A DNA stretch of 64,000 nt, from positions 372,001 to 436,000 of the forward strand of contig JADJQN010000004.1 in the NCBI GenBank assembly GCA_016712745.1. The letters run 5' to 3'. Both the position numbers and the translations under genes were made by a program. This stretch comes from Sandaracinaceae bacterium. Its GTDB lineage: Bacteria > Myxococcota_A > Polyangia > Polyangiales > JADJQN01. The notes beneath the pieces were generated by a model that had not been told where the DNA came from, made no database searches, and saw only the letters and a program-made list of their open reading frames with translations. Position 1 is the stretch's first letter; each line of letters begins with the position of its first letter. Below, in pieces: positions 45,129 to 54,562 of this stretch.

Positions 45129-46712
45129 ATGATTACGCTCAAGAGCTATGTGCGCGGCGAATTTCGTGTAGGCGCAGCGGACGGAAACGTGACGTTGGTG
45201 AATCCCGCCACAGAGGAAGCCATTGCCACGACCAGCACCAAGGGCATCGATTTCCACGGCGCACTTACCTACGCGCGAGATGTGGGCTCCCCTGCTCTGC
45301 GCGCGATGACGTTTGCGCAACGCGGTGAGCTTTTGAAGCAGATGAGCAAATCGCTCCATGAAGTGCGCGATGCGCTCATCGAGGCCTCCGTGCAGAACGC
45401 CGGTACTACGCGTTCGGATTCGAAGTTCGACATCGACGGCGCGACGGGCACGCTCGCTTACTACGCTGAGCTCGGTCGCAAGCTCGGCGATGCGAAGATT
45501 CTCGTCGAAGGCGCGGGCGAGCAGCTCACACGGGGCGCCCGCTTCTGGGGCAAACATGTGCAGACGCCGCGTACCGGCGTCGCCGTCCATATCAATGCCT
45601 TCAACTTCCCGGCGTGGGGGCTTGCTGAGAAAGCGGCGGTCGCGTTGCTCGCGGGCATGCCGATTGTAAGCAAGCCTGCCACGAGCACGGCGCTCGCGAC
45701 GTTCCGGGTGATGGAGCGCCTTGTCGAGTCGAAGGTTCTTCCCGACGGCGCGCTTCAGCTCATCTGCGGAAGTGTCGGCGATATGCTTTCGCATATGCAA
45801 TCACAAGACGTACTCGCGTTCACAGGCGGTGGTTCGACGGGAGCGCAGCTGCGCGGCCTGCAGAACGTGATCGATCGCTCGGTGCGCGTGAACGTCGAAG
45901 CCGATAGCCTGAACAGCGCCATTCTCGGCCGCGACGTCGAAGTGGGTAGCGATACGTGGCAGATGTTCTTGCGCGATGTCGTGAAGGAAATGACCCAAAA
46001 AACCGGTCAGAAGTGTACGGCGACGCGGCGCATCTTTGTGCCATCGGACCGTATGGACGATGTGCAAAGTGAAATTGCGGCGCGCCTCGCCGAGACGAAA
46101 GTCGGCGACCCATCGCTTGATGAAGTGCGCATGGGTCCGCTTGCGACAGCGCAACAGCTTCGGGATTTCCGCGCCGGCATCGCAGCGCTTGTCGAGAGCG
46201 GCGCGAAAATCGTGCATGGCAGTCCCACGGAAGTGAATGCGATTGGCGTGGCACCGGGCAAAGGGTTCTTTGTCGCGCCGATGTTGTTGCGGGCCGACAA
46301 GCCCTTCGATGCGCATCGCGTACACGAGCTCGAAGTGTTCGGTCCTTCCGCGACGCTCATGCCGTACAGCAAGGACGAAGATGTTGTCGCGCTTGTCGCG
46401 AAGGGCGAGGGCAGCCTCGTCGCATCGTTGTACTCGGATGACCGCGCGGTGCTCGAGACCATCGTGCTCGGCATCGCTTCGCAGAGTGGCCGCGTCCTAC
46501 TTGGCTCAGCGAAAGTTGCCGACCAAGCGATTGCACCCGGCCTCGTACTGCCCTCGTGCGTCCATGGAGGTCCGGGGCGCGCGGGTGGCGGCGAAGAGCT
46601 CGGCGGCGAACGCGGCTTGTCGTTCTACATGCAACGCACGGCCGTGCAGGGGGACCGCGCCCTCCTCGACAAACTCCTCCCGAGCGCAGTCGCTGAAGCG
46701 GCGAAGCCCTAG
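45129..46712 (+). CDS. PaaZ/BoxD-type aldehyde dehydrogenase, 527 aa
   Basis: ATG 45129 follows GGAG by nine bases; an upstream frame to 44955 lies in the kup promoter region and is not credible. The protein begins MITLKSYVRGEFRVG and carries ALDH signatures: HINAFNFPAWGLAEKAA, VSKPATSTALATFRVME, FTGGGSTGAQLRG, and the catalytic Cys in KTGQKCTATRRIFVPSD. The pattern closely follows the ALDH domain of PaaZ and BoxD (3,4-dehydroadipyl-CoA semialdehyde dehydrogenase), here without a hydratase domain. It would oxidise a CoA-linked semialdehyde from aromatic-acid breakdown. No other paa or box gene is in the window. It converges with the P5C dehydrogenase gene seven bases on. Confidence 0.87.
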   Translation: MITLKSYVRGEFRVGAADGNVTLVNPATEEAIATTSTKGIDFHGALTYARDVGSPALRAMTFAQRGELLKQMSKSLHEVRDALIEASVQNAGTTRSDSKFDIDGATGTLAYYAELGRKLGDAKILVEGAGEQLTRGARFWGKHVQTPRTGVAVHINAFNFPAWGLAEKAAVALLAGMPIVSKPATSTALATFRVMERLVESKVLPDGALQLICGSVGDMLSHMQSQDVLAFTGGGSTGAQLRGLQNVIDRSVRVNVEADSLNSAILGRDVEVGSDTWQMFLRDVVKEMTQKTGQKCTATRRIFVPSDRMDDVQSEIAARLAETKVGDPSLDEVRMGPLATAQQLRDFRAGIAALVESGAKIVHGSPTEVNAIGVAPGKGFFVAPMLLRADKPFDAHRVHELEVFGPSATLMPYSKDEDVVALVAKGEGSLVASLYSDDRAVLETIVLGIASQSGRVLLGSAKVADQAIAPGLVLPSCVHGGPGRAGGGEELGGERGLSFYMQRTAVQGDRALLDKLLPSAVAEAAKP

Positions 46713-46719
46713 CAGGCGA

Positions 46720-48339
46720 TCACCCCATGTACGGGTAGCGGTAGTCCGTCGGGGGAACGAACGTTTCTTTGATGGTGCGCGGCGACGCCCATCGGATCAG
46801 GTTCCACAATGAACCCGCTTTGTCGTTGGTTCCGCTTGCGCGCCCTCCACCGAAAGGCTGCTGGCCTACGACCGCGCCGGTGGGCTTGTCGTTGATGTAG
46901 AAATTTCCCGCAGCTTGGCTAAGGCGCGAGTGCGCTTCCAAAACGGCGTGGCGATCGCGCGCGAATACTGCGCCGGTGAGCGCGTATGGCGACGTCTCGT
47001 CGATGAGGTCGAGCGTTTCGTTGTAGCGTGCGTCCTCGTAGACCCACGCGGTGACGACGGGGCCGAAGATTTCTTCCTGCATCATGCGATGCTTGGGATC
47101 GGCGACTTCGACGAGGGTCGGCTTCACAAAGAAACCTTCTTTGTCGTCGGCCGTGCCGCCCGCGAGAACCTTGCCCGTTGTCTTCGCAAGCTCGAGATAG
47201 CCCTTGATGCGATCGAACGCCGGGCGATCGATGACAGCGCCCATGAAGTTCGAAAAGTCGCGAACGTCGCCCACGCGAATGGTGCTGATCATGGCGACGG
47301 CTTCGTCGCGCACGCGAGGCCACAGCGACTTCGGCACATAGATGCGCGAGGCTGCCGAGCACTTTTGCCCCTGATACTCAAAACCTCCTCGTACCGTTGC
47401 TGTCGCGAGTGCGGTTGCATCAGCACTCGAATGCGCAACGATGAAATCCTTGCCCCCCGTCTCGCCAACGAGTCGCGGGAAGGATCGATACGTATCGAGG
47501 CGTTCAGCGACGCCCTTCCAAAGATGTCGGAAGGTGCGAGTGCTGCCTGTGAAGTTGATGCCTGCGAGGTGCGGGCTTTTCAGACAGGCGTCGCCTTGCG
47601 TCGCGCCGTCGCCAGGAATGAATGAGATTACGCCGTCGGGAAGACCCGCTTCGCGCAGCATTTGCAAACAGAGCCATGAGCCAAACGCCGCAGTATTTGA
47701 GGGCTTCCACAGCACGACGTTTCCAAGCAGCGCGGGAACAGCCGCGAGGTTCACCCCGATCGAAAGGAAGTTGAACGGTGTCACCGCCAAAACGAACCCC
47801 TCAAGCGGACGATACTCGGAACGATTCCACATACCGGGCGCCGAGATGGGCTGCTCGGCGTGGAGACGCTGGGCGAAGTGCACATTGAACTTCAAGAAGT
47901 CGACGAGCTCGCACACCGCATCGATTTCCGATTGGTGCACGGTCTTGCTCTGGCCGAGCATCGCCGCGGCATTGATGCGTTCTCGCCACGGGCCCGCGAG
48001 CAAGTCAGCTGCGCGTAAGAAGATCGCGGCGCGTTCTTCAAAAGGCACACGCGCCCACTCTTTGGCGACCCGCAACGAGCCAGCGATCGCCTTTTCCACA
48101 TCGGCCGTTGTCGATTGCACGACGTTCGCAATTACATGCTTGTGTGCGTGCGGCATCACCACCGGGACCTTGGTGCCCGTGTATATCTCTTCCGATCCCG
48201 CAAGCACCGGAATCTCCAGCGTCTCTTTTTCAAAGCGGGCGATAGTTTCGACGACGCGCGCACGTTCCGGCGTGCTCGGTGCGTACGTCTTAACGGGTTC
48301 GTTGACCGGTGTCGGGATCTGATACAGGCCGTCGGGCAT
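46720..48339 (-). CDS. pruA: 1-pyrroline-5-carboxylate dehydrogenase
   Basis: An ALDH of 539 residues from ATG 48339 (MPDGLYQIPTPVNEPVK). It carries the family-specific N-terminus (VNEPVKTYAPSTPERA) and NAD-binding and catalytic motifs: AVTPFNFLSIGVNLAAVPAL, LWKPSNTAAFGSWL, INFTGSTRTF, LVGETGGKDF with the catalytic Glu, and GGFEYQGQKCSAASRIYVP with the catalytic Cys. P5CDH oxidises glutamate-gamma-semialdehyde to glutamate in proline catabolism. It is a stand-alone enzyme, not fused to PutA. Its gene lies 27 bases downstream of the large kinase and may close a long minus-strand operon. The symbol is by analogy (also called rocA). Confidence 0.93.
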   Translation of the reverse strand: MPDGLYQIPTPVNEPVKTYAPSTPERARVVETIARFEKETLEIPVLAGSEEIYTGTKVPVVMPHAHKHVIANVVQSTTADVEKAIAGSLRVAKEWARVPFEERAAIFLRAADLLAGPWRERINAAAMLGQSKTVHQSEIDAVCELVDFLKFNVHFAQRLHAEQPISAPGMWNRSEYRPLEGFVLAVTPFNFLSIGVNLAAVPALLGNVVLWKPSNTAAFGSWLCLQMLREAGLPDGVISFIPGDGATQGDACLKSPHLAGINFTGSTRTFRHLWKGVAERLDTYRSFPRLVGETGGKDFIVAHSSADATALATATVRGGFEYQGQKCSAASRIYVPKSLWPRVRDEAVAMISTIRVGDVRDFSNFMGAVIDRPAFDRIKGYLELAKTTGKVLAGGTADDKEGFFVKPTLVEVADPKHRMMQEEIFGPVVTAWVYEDARYNETLDLIDETSPYALTGAVFARDRHAVLEAHSRLSQAAGNFYINDKPTGAVVGQQPFGGGRASGTNDKAGSLWNLIRWASPRTIKETFVPPTDYRYPYMG

Positions 48340-48366
48340 CGTCGTCTCCAAAAATCAAAAAGAAAC

Positions 48367-51300
48367 TTACGCGCCTAGCGGCCAGGCCGCAGTGGCGATG
48401 TCCTTCGCAGCTTCGCGAAGACCATCACGGAAGGCGGTGGCCGTTATGCGATTGCGTGGATCCTGGCGCAAGGTGCTTTGAAGCAGGTCCACAATCTTCT
48501 TCATTTCAGGCTTCTGATTGAGCTCTTGCAGAGGCTCGGGCATCCCGTCATGCGAGGCGTGCGTGGCAATGAAGGCCATCTCATTCGGCGCGCTGAAAAG
48601 TGTTTTACCGGTAAGCGTTTCATACGCAACGCAACCCAGTGCATAGATATCGGCGGCCATCGGTTTCGGATCGTAGCCGTCCGGGTGAAGGCCCCAGATC
48701 TCGGGAGCGCCGTAGTTGCCAGTGGCGCAGCCGGGGCGAAGCTTGCGGCCCGCGAGCCCGAAGTCCACGAGCACGGGCTCCTCGGCGGTGGCCTGTCCCC
48801 GGCTCGATCGCAAAATCACGTTCGAAGGTTTGATGTCGAGATGGCCGATGCCAAGCGCGTGCATAGCCTCAAGGCCGGACACGATGCCATCGAGGAAGCG
48901 CAGCGCTGAGCTCGTACCCAATGTGCGCTGCTCAATCGCGCGCTCAAGACTCGGGCCTTGCACAAGCTCCATCACGAGAATGGGCTTTGGCCGCGCGCCC
49001 GCGTCGAATGTGACGAAGTGAGCAAGGTTCTGATGGGGCGGAACTGCGAGCAATGCGCCTGCCTCTTCGCGGAAGAGTCGTAGGAACTCGTTTTCCGACA
49101 AGGTACGCGCGGCCGCGCCGTCGTACTCGGGAACTTTGAGCGCAAAGGTCTCCGCGCCACGGTCGTTGCGCTCGTCGGCGCGCTTCACGACGAAGACCGA
49201 GCCTCCCGCGCCCGAACCAAGGGCCCGCATCACGAAGAAACCACCGAGCGTGCGGCCAGGCGGAAGCCACGGGGGAAGAGGCGCTTCCGCCGGTTTTTGA
49301 GGCAACCGGCTCATGCGCGAGCGGCCCTTCGATTCGGCGGGCAAATTGCGGATGTATTCGAGCGTGCTGCCGATCACCTTGGCGAAGGCCGCTGGCAGCT
49401 CCTCGTTGAGCACGGCGACAGACTGCTCAACGGCTTCTTCGAGCTCGGTGCGAGCGCCGGCCACCGCGCGATCGATAGAGAGATCGACAATACGAATCGA
49501 TGCGCCCGACATCGGCGCGTCTTCGCGCGCAAGAATCCCGATGCGGCGGCGCGCGCCAGTCACCAACTGCGCAAGCGAATGCACAGCCATTTGCAACGGT
49601 GCGAGCGTTTCTTCCTCGTCGTTCGACGGCAAGTCGGCGAGCGAGTGCGCATTCGTCAAGATCTCAAGAACGCGTGCAAGGCGAATGAGTACGTGGCGCA
49701 GAGCCTCGACGCGCGGTGAGCTCGCTGGGGGCAAACCGCGGGCAAGCTCAGCAAGCGGACTAATGACAGTCTCGGGCGCCGTGGGATCGGTGCTGCGCTC
49801 AACGACCATGTACGCACGCAGGGCAGCTTCGAAATCGGGCACGGCCGACGCTTCGGCCAAGATGTTCAGGTCCTGCTCTGAAGTGACCTGGCTCACCGTC
49901 GCGATCAGCATGTCGGAGAGCTCACAGACGTCTTCGCGAACGAGCGCGTCCGACACACGAGCAAGCGTCGCGCAAAGGGTACGACGCAACGGCGAAGGCG
50001 CATCCTCGCGCGCACGCGCGAGAAGTACGCGTGCGGTCTGAAGCCGTCGGTCGCGTAGATCGGAGTTCTTTTCATCATCGGCCCCGCCCTCGGCGTCCAC
50101 CAAATGCAAAAGCCCGCGCAAGCGCCGTAACCGAAGCGTCATGTGGGGGACGCCTTCGTTGGGACGCACCGGCGTCTTTTCCTTGGAGAGAAACCACTCC
50201 GACAAGCGGCTATAGACACTCGCAAGGGGTGGCGGGCCTGACTCTTCGAGCTTAGCTCCCAAAACGAGCATGTCGCTCAACGCGGACGTCTCCAAGATAC
50301 CGATGTCCAGCTCTCGTAACGTGCGGAAGACCCGCGCGCGGCCCTCGGGCGTCGTGTCGTTGTCATTCGATAAGCGGTCGAGCATCACGAGGGCCGCGCC
50401 AACGATCGGCTCGGCGGCGCGGAACGCGTCCTTCGCACTCTTCTCGGAAAATGCGATTTGCGCGGCGGCGATTTGTTCGCGCAGCGATTTCGTGGGGCGC
50501 TCGCTCGAGGGCGCAAGCTCTTCGATCAGGCACTCGATGAGTGCGCGCTTGCCGTCGTCGTCCGTACCTTTGGCGAGGTGTTCGCGCAACTGAGTACGTG
50601 CAGCCTCAGCCGCAGATGCGCCGATGGAATCGCTGCTGCGTTCGCGTCGAAGCTCGGCGAGTGCATCGAAGGTGTCAATGTTGCCGACCTTGACGAGCAT
50701 CTCGAGCAGCCTGTTGGTGGTGTCGGGCTCCGCCTCCGCCGCACGGGGAAGGCCGTAGATCATGGCCGCTGTCATGCCGGGGTCTTGCTTGAACACGTCG
50801 CTCGCGAGCAGCTGTTCGATACGCAGCATCGCTTTGGCGGGGGAAATTGCGACACGTGCCGCCAACGAGGCTGCTGCACGACGCCACTCGGTCATGCTGA
50901 GTGCGGGGCGCAAATCGCGATCGATCTGCTCACCGAAAATCGGAATCGCATCGGACAGGAGGCCGCGTGCTGCCGCGACGTGGCGCCAAACGAGTGGCTC
51001 GCGATCCGACAGGAGACGCGTCCAGGAAGACACGACCCTCTCTCCCAGAAAGATGCGCGCCGCGCTGTCGTCGCCTTGAGCGGCGCGCGTCGCGGCTTCC
51101 CTCGCGGCGTGCTCAAGCAACTGTGCCGCGAGGCGGCGCGAAGGCAACGAGCCGATCGATGCAACGCTTACCCATTCACGCAAAAGCTCTCGTCGTGAAA
51201 CGAGTGCCAACGCAAGCGCATCAGCTCGCGCACCATTGCCGGCCGGCAAGTCGAGTGAAAGGGCAACGCGCGCCCGCATGCGAGGTCCCGACAGCCCGCG

Positions 51301-51675
51301 TTTCGATCCCAGCGCTAGCGAAGTCGCGAGTGCGACGAAAGTAGGCGCGTCTCCTTCTTGCAAGCGCTTGGCGACACGGCGCCCGAGCTCGCGCTTCTCG
51401 TTGCTGGTCGGCAACGCCGCAGCAAGCTCGTAAAGGGCAGCCGCGGCACTTGGCGGCGACAGAAAGTCCAGGTCATCGACGAGGTTGTCCTGGAACGCAA
51501 CTCGCACGTTCACCAGAAGCGCATCCGGATTGAGACCTTCGAGCGGGACGGGCTGAAATTCCATCGCCTCGCCGGCGAGCGCGGCGATGCTTTGCCGCCA
51601 GGCCGCACGCCGGTCGTCAGCGGTCGGAAGCTTCTCGAGCTGCAGGAGCCCGCTCAGATACTGAAAGTTACGCAC
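48367..51675 (-). CDS. Large Ser/Thr protein kinase, kinase domain at the C-terminus, 1102 aa
   Basis: Residues about 820-1095 form a Hanks-type kinase: LGSGAGGSVFVVKRADE (Gly loop), AETFALKVPEYDG with the ATP-binding Lys (about 845), catalytic loop GHLDIKPSNVIL (Leu in place of the usual Arg before Asp), VLVDFGLAGRKL, and the APEIWG segment. The first 800 residues are predicted helical, with many Arg/Glu/Ala/Leu repeats (LRRLRGLLHLVDAEGGADDE, ARVLEILTNAHSLADLP), like a HEAT/ARM-type scaffold. There is no membrane segment, so the kinase is cytoplasmic. The loss of Arg marks a non-RD kinase, often not regulated by loop phosphorylation. It follows the membrane MutS-like gene by 21 bases. Confidence 0.9.
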   Translation of the reverse strand: MRNFQYLSGLLQLEKLPTADDRRAAWRQSIAALAGEAMEFQPVPLEGLNPDALLVNVRVAFQDNLVDDLDFLSPPSAAAALYELAAALPTSNEKRELGRRVAKRLQEGDAPTFVALATSLALGSKRGLSGPRMRARVALSLDLPAGNGARADALALALVSRRELLREWVSVASIGSLPSRRLAAQLLEHAAREAATRAAQGDDSAARIFLGERVVSSWTRLLSDREPLVWRHVAAARGLLSDAIPIFGEQIDRDLRPALSMTEWRRAAASLAARVAISPAKAMLRIEQLLASDVFKQDPGMTAAMIYGLPRAAEAEPDTTNRLLEMLVKVGNIDTFDALAELRRERSSDSIGASAAEAARTQLREHLAKGTDDDGKRALIECLIEELAPSSERPTKSLREQIAAAQIAFSEKSAKDAFRAAEPIVGAALVMLDRLSNDNDTTPEGRARVFRTLRELDIGILETSALSDMLVLGAKLEESGPPPLASVYSRLSEWFLSKEKTPVRPNEGVPHMTLRLRRLRGLLHLVDAEGGADDEKNSDLRDRRLQTARVLLARAREDAPSPLRRTLCATLARVSDALVREDVCELSDMLIATVSQVTSEQDLNILAEASAVPDFEAALRAYMVVERSTDPTAPETVISPLAELARGLPPASSPRVEALRHVLIRLARVLEILTNAHSLADLPSNDEEETLAPLQMAVHSLAQLVTGARRRIGILAREDAPMSGASIRIVDLSIDRAVAGARTELEEAVEQSVAVLNEELPAAFAKVIGSTLEYIRNLPAESKGRSRMSRLPQKPAEAPLPPWLPPGRTLGGFFVMRALGSGAGGSVFVVKRADERNDRGAETFALKVPEYDGAAARTLSENEFLRLFREEAGALLAVPPHQNLAHFVTFDAGARPKPILVMELVQGPSLERAIEQRTLGTSSALRFLDGIVSGLEAMHALGIGHLDIKPSNVILRSSRGQATAEEPVLVDFGLAGRKLRPGCATGNYGAPEIWGLHPDGYDPKPMAADIYALGCVAYETLTGKTLFSAPNEMAFIATHASHDGMPEPLQELNQKPEMKKIVDLLQSTLRQDPRNRITATAFRDGLREAAKDIATAAWPLGA

Positions 51676-51696
51676 GAGACGGCAAATCGTAACTTA

Positions 51697-53595
51697 TTAC
51701 GCAGGTTTGATCGCTATTTTCTGCGCAGGTTCGAGCTCCGACCGGAGAGCTTCGTCGGACACATCCACCCCGGCCAATTTCAGCAAACGCAAGGCATTGC
51801 TGGTCTTCACGACCCCCTCGCGGAGGCTGTAATCGAAGGTCATTTCACCCTCCTGCACTACATCTGTGAAATGTGCGTTCCAAACACGGCCGGGCAGCTC
51901 GTGTTCCAGCGTGGCCAGGGCCGTGTCGTGGGTGGCCACCATCCCTGTGGCGCGGCGCGTCAGTAGGTGAAGGATGATGGCGCGCGAACCTGCATGGCGA
52001 GCGGAGGCGTTGGTGCCACGCAAGAGCTCATCGAGAAGAAAGAAGATCGGCGGATCTTTCTCGGCGTCTTCGATCACGCTTTGCAGCTTCAAAAGTTCGG
52101 CGCGGAAATAGCTCGCGCCGCTTTGCAGCGAATCTTCGGCGCGCATGCTCGCCCGCAAGCGAACAAGAGGGCAAGTCATAGACGCCGCGCACACGGGGCC
52201 TCCGGCGAGCGCGAGCGCAATGTTCTGTCCCACGGCGCGCAGCAAAGTGCTCTTACCCGCCATGTTCGATCCCGTAATCAGCGCCGCGGAGCCAGGACCC
52301 TTCAGATGCACATCATTGGCGACCCGTACGGTTGGTAGGAGAAGCGGATGCGCGATGCGTGTTGCTTCGAGTGCGCCCGATGAAGGCGCAATCGTGGGAA
52401 AGATCGCATCGGGGTCCTGATGCAATAGCGCGGCGAGCGAAGACAAGGCCTCAAGCTCGCCAAGGACTTCGAACCAGCGATGGGCGTGTCTACCGACGTG
52501 AACGGCCCACCGTTCCAACCGGAAGAGACAGTGAAGGTCCCAAAGCAGCAGTTGGTTGAAGATGAAATGAATGGGCGGCTGCGTGCGTAGCTCAGCGAGG
52601 CCGGCCCAGGTTTCGAGCCGCTTCATTTGCGCGGACGGCGTCGCGCCGTCGATGATCATTCGATCACGCAGGGCCATGGCCGAAGGCGATGAGAAGGGTG
52701 CTCTTTCGGCAACGCGCAGCATTTCGCCGAAGGCTTCCGCATAGCCCTTGCGCGCGGCGATCAGGTTCAACGCCTCGTGAACCGCCACGGAAAGCGCCAG
52801 ATTTACGAGCAAGGAGAGCCCGAGGCTTGCTGCCCAGCTAAAGTGCGGGACCACGCCCAATGCTGCGAGCGTGATTAGCGAGAGCGTCGCTATGGGCAAG
52901 ACAAACATGATCGGCACGAGCCAGGGCCGACTCGCAAAGACTCGCGGCTCCTTCTGGATGAACTGCAGGAATGGCTCGGGATCAAGCTTCGTGTCCCCAC
53001 TCGCCCGCAGCGCAGCAGCTTCGAGGTCTTCGCGAAACGAAACCTTCTCGGCAAGCTCAGCAACGACCTCTTGCCGTTGCGCAATTTCATCGGGAGTTGC
53101 GGCCGCGGCAAGCCACGCGACGAGGGTGTTCTCGCCGTTGCGCGTGTGCGTGACATCGAGTCGCTGCACGAGCGAGCCTTGGCCTACGAGATCGATGTCG
53201 TATGCGTAGGCATGGTTGTGCGCGAGCGTGGACTGGCCCACGGCAAAGTCTTTCCACTCGCCGAGGATTCGCGCGATGTGCCGCGTATGAATTCCTTCGC
53301 GCACGCGCGCGTCGTCGCGCTTCGCATGGATGCGCGCATGCCATACTTGCATCCCCAGAAAGACCAAGAGGGCAGCCGCGCCACTTATGGTGGCGACAGG
53401 AATTCCGCGCACGAGGCCAGCGGCAAGCAACACTACCGCGGCGATGAAGACGAAGAGCAACGCAAGTGATACGCGATTGCCGAAGGCTTCGAGTGCATCG
53501 GCCAGCGCGCCATAGGTGCGGGCCTTGTCTTGGTGCAACGCTTTGGCGTCCTCGGACCGCTTGGGCTGGGACGTTTCGGGCCGCGACGTTGCCAC
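51697..53595 (-). CDS. Membrane-anchored MutS-family ATPase, 632 aa
   Basis: Two hydrophobic stretches near the N-terminus (VSLALLFVFIAAVVLLAAGL, VATISGAAALLVFLGMQV) and two in the middle (PIMFVLPIATLSLITLAALG, LGLSLLVNLALSVAV) predict four membrane helices. The last 200 residues are a MutS-type ABC ATPase: Walker A LITGSNMAGKSTLLRAVG (about 437-453), GASYFRAELLKLQSV, Walker B FFLLDELLRGTNASARHAG, and the ATHD-type loop MVATHDTALA. It has no mismatch-recognition domain. Such 'MutS-related' membrane proteins are known in Myxococcota and Bacteroidetes but their role is unclear. The operon partners are YggX upstream and the large kinase downstream. Confidence 0.88.
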   Translation of the reverse strand: MATSRPETSQPKRSEDAKALHQDKARTYGALADALEAFGNRVSLALLFVFIAAVVLLAAGLVRGIPVATISGAAALLVFLGMQVWHARIHAKRDDARVREGIHTRHIARILGEWKDFAVGQSTLAHNHAYAYDIDLVGQGSLVQRLDVTHTRNGENTLVAWLAAAATPDEIAQRQEVVAELAEKVSFREDLEAAALRASGDTKLDPEPFLQFIQKEPRVFASRPWLVPIMFVLPIATLSLITLAALGVVPHFSWAASLGLSLLVNLALSVAVHEALNLIAARKGYAEAFGEMLRVAERAPFSSPSAMALRDRMIIDGATPSAQMKRLETWAGLAELRTQPPIHFIFNQLLLWDLHCLFRLERWAVHVGRHAHRWFEVLGELEALSSLAALLHQDPDAIFPTIAPSSGALEATRIAHPLLLPTVRVANDVHLKGPGSAALITGSNMAGKSTLLRAVGQNIALALAGGPVCAASMTCPLVRLRASMRAEDSLQSGASYFRAELLKLQSVIEDAEKDPPIFFLLDELLRGTNASARHAGSRAIILHLLTRRATGMVATHDTALATLEHELPGRVWNAHFTDVVQEGEMTFDYSLREGVVKTSNALRLLKLAGVDVSDEALRSELEPAQKIAIKPA

Positions 53596-53601
53596 TGCTA
53601 G

Positions 53602-53916
53602 CTATTTCTTCTCGTCCGCAGGAGGAGCGACTTGCGCCTGCGCACCCGCTACCGGTGCGACGTAGCCTTCCGGCATGGCCGATCCTTCGCCGAAGAAGAA
53701 CTTCTCACACTCGGCGAGAAGCTTTTGAGCGTGCTGCTGATTCAACATGTCCCAACGGTTCTCGTTGATAAGCATCGTCGAGTGCGCGATCCAGGTCTTC
53801 CACGCCTCTTTCGAGATATTCTGAAAAAGTCGTTCGCCAAGAGCGTTGCGAAACGGCGGTCGATCGAGACCTTCTGCTTCACGTCCCAACTTCACGCATT
53901 GAACCATCCGTGCCAT
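53602..53916 (-). CDS. yggX: Fe(2+)-trafficking protein YggX-like
   Basis: ATG 53916 has GGAGG seven bases upstream; a longer frame to 54093 overlaps the deformylase and is rejected. The 104-residue protein matches YggX: ARMVQCVKLGREAEGLDRP at the N-terminus with the conserved Cys, PFRNALGERLFQNISKEAW, then WKTWIAHSTMLINENRWDML. The C-terminal extension (about 25 residues, Pro/Ala/Val-rich) exceeds the usual 90. YggX protects against oxidative damage to iron-sulfur proteins and may carry Fe(II). It sits between the deformylase and the membrane MutS gene. Confidence 0.92.
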   Translation of the reverse strand: MARMVQCVKLGREAEGLDRPPFRNALGERLFQNISKEAWKTWIAHSTMLINENRWDMLNQQHAQKLLAECEKFFFGEGSAMPEGYVAPVAGAQAQVAPPADEKK

Positions 53917-53986
53917 TGCCGTTCCTCCAACTTTCGCGAGCCAAACGTAAGGCCCACGCGAAGAATCTGCAATGTCCGAAGCGAGG

Positions 53987-54562
53987 CTAAGATCCGACGC
54001 GAGCGACGAGTGCCCGCACGCGATCCGCAAAGGCATCACGGTGCTGGCGCTCGAACTCACTCCAAGTGCAAAGCGTGCTCGTGTCTTTGACACGATCGAG
54101 AAAAAGCTTGCCGTCGAGGTGATCGACTTCGTGCTGGAAAGTGCACGCCGTCAAGCCGTGCACAACGCTGTCGATGATCCCGCCCTGGCGATCCCATGCT
54201 TTGACATGCAAGTGCACGTTGCGCGGCACGACACCGCGCAGGTTCGGAACGCTCAAGCAGCCTTCGAAGTTGTCGAAGCTCTCGTCGTCGATTGGTGTGA
54301 GCACGGGATTGACAAGGACGGTGAGCGGAATGTTCGGCTTGTACGGATAGCGCGGATTGTTGCGCACCTCGATCGCACAGATGCGAACCGGCTCGTAAAC
54401 TTGGTTTGCGGCGAGACCTGCGCCATCCGCGTCGTGCATGGTCTCGATAAGGTCATCGATGAAGGTCTGGATGCCCGGGGAGAGAAGCTCTTCGCGCGTG
54501 AGCTCGCGCGCACGCGTCCGCAAAATCGGGTGCCCAATGTGCGCGATCTTTCGAATCGTCAT
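53987..54562 (-). CDS. def: Peptide deformylase
   Basis: A 191-residue protein with all three family motifs: GAGLAANQVYEP (about residue 48), EGCLSVPNLRG with the metal-binding Cys (about 102), and QHEVDHLDGKLFLDRV with the two His ligands and catalytic Glu (about 147). The enzyme removes the N-formyl group from nascent polypeptides using Fe(II). Its ATG overlaps the stop of the upstream aminopeptidase P gene (54559-54562), an arrangement that couples N-terminal processing enzymes. It is slightly longer than E. coli Def (169 aa), with a basic C-terminal tail. Confidence 0.96.
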   Translation of the reverse strand: MTIRKIAHIGHPILRTRARELTREELLSPGIQTFIDDLIETMHDADGAGLAANQVYEPVRICAIEVRNNPRYPYKPNIPLTVLVNPVLTPIDDESFDNFEGCLSVPNLRGVVPRNVHLHVKAWDRQGGIIDSVVHGLTACTFQHEVDHLDGKLFLDRVKDTSTLCTWSEFERQHRDAFADRVRALVARVGS

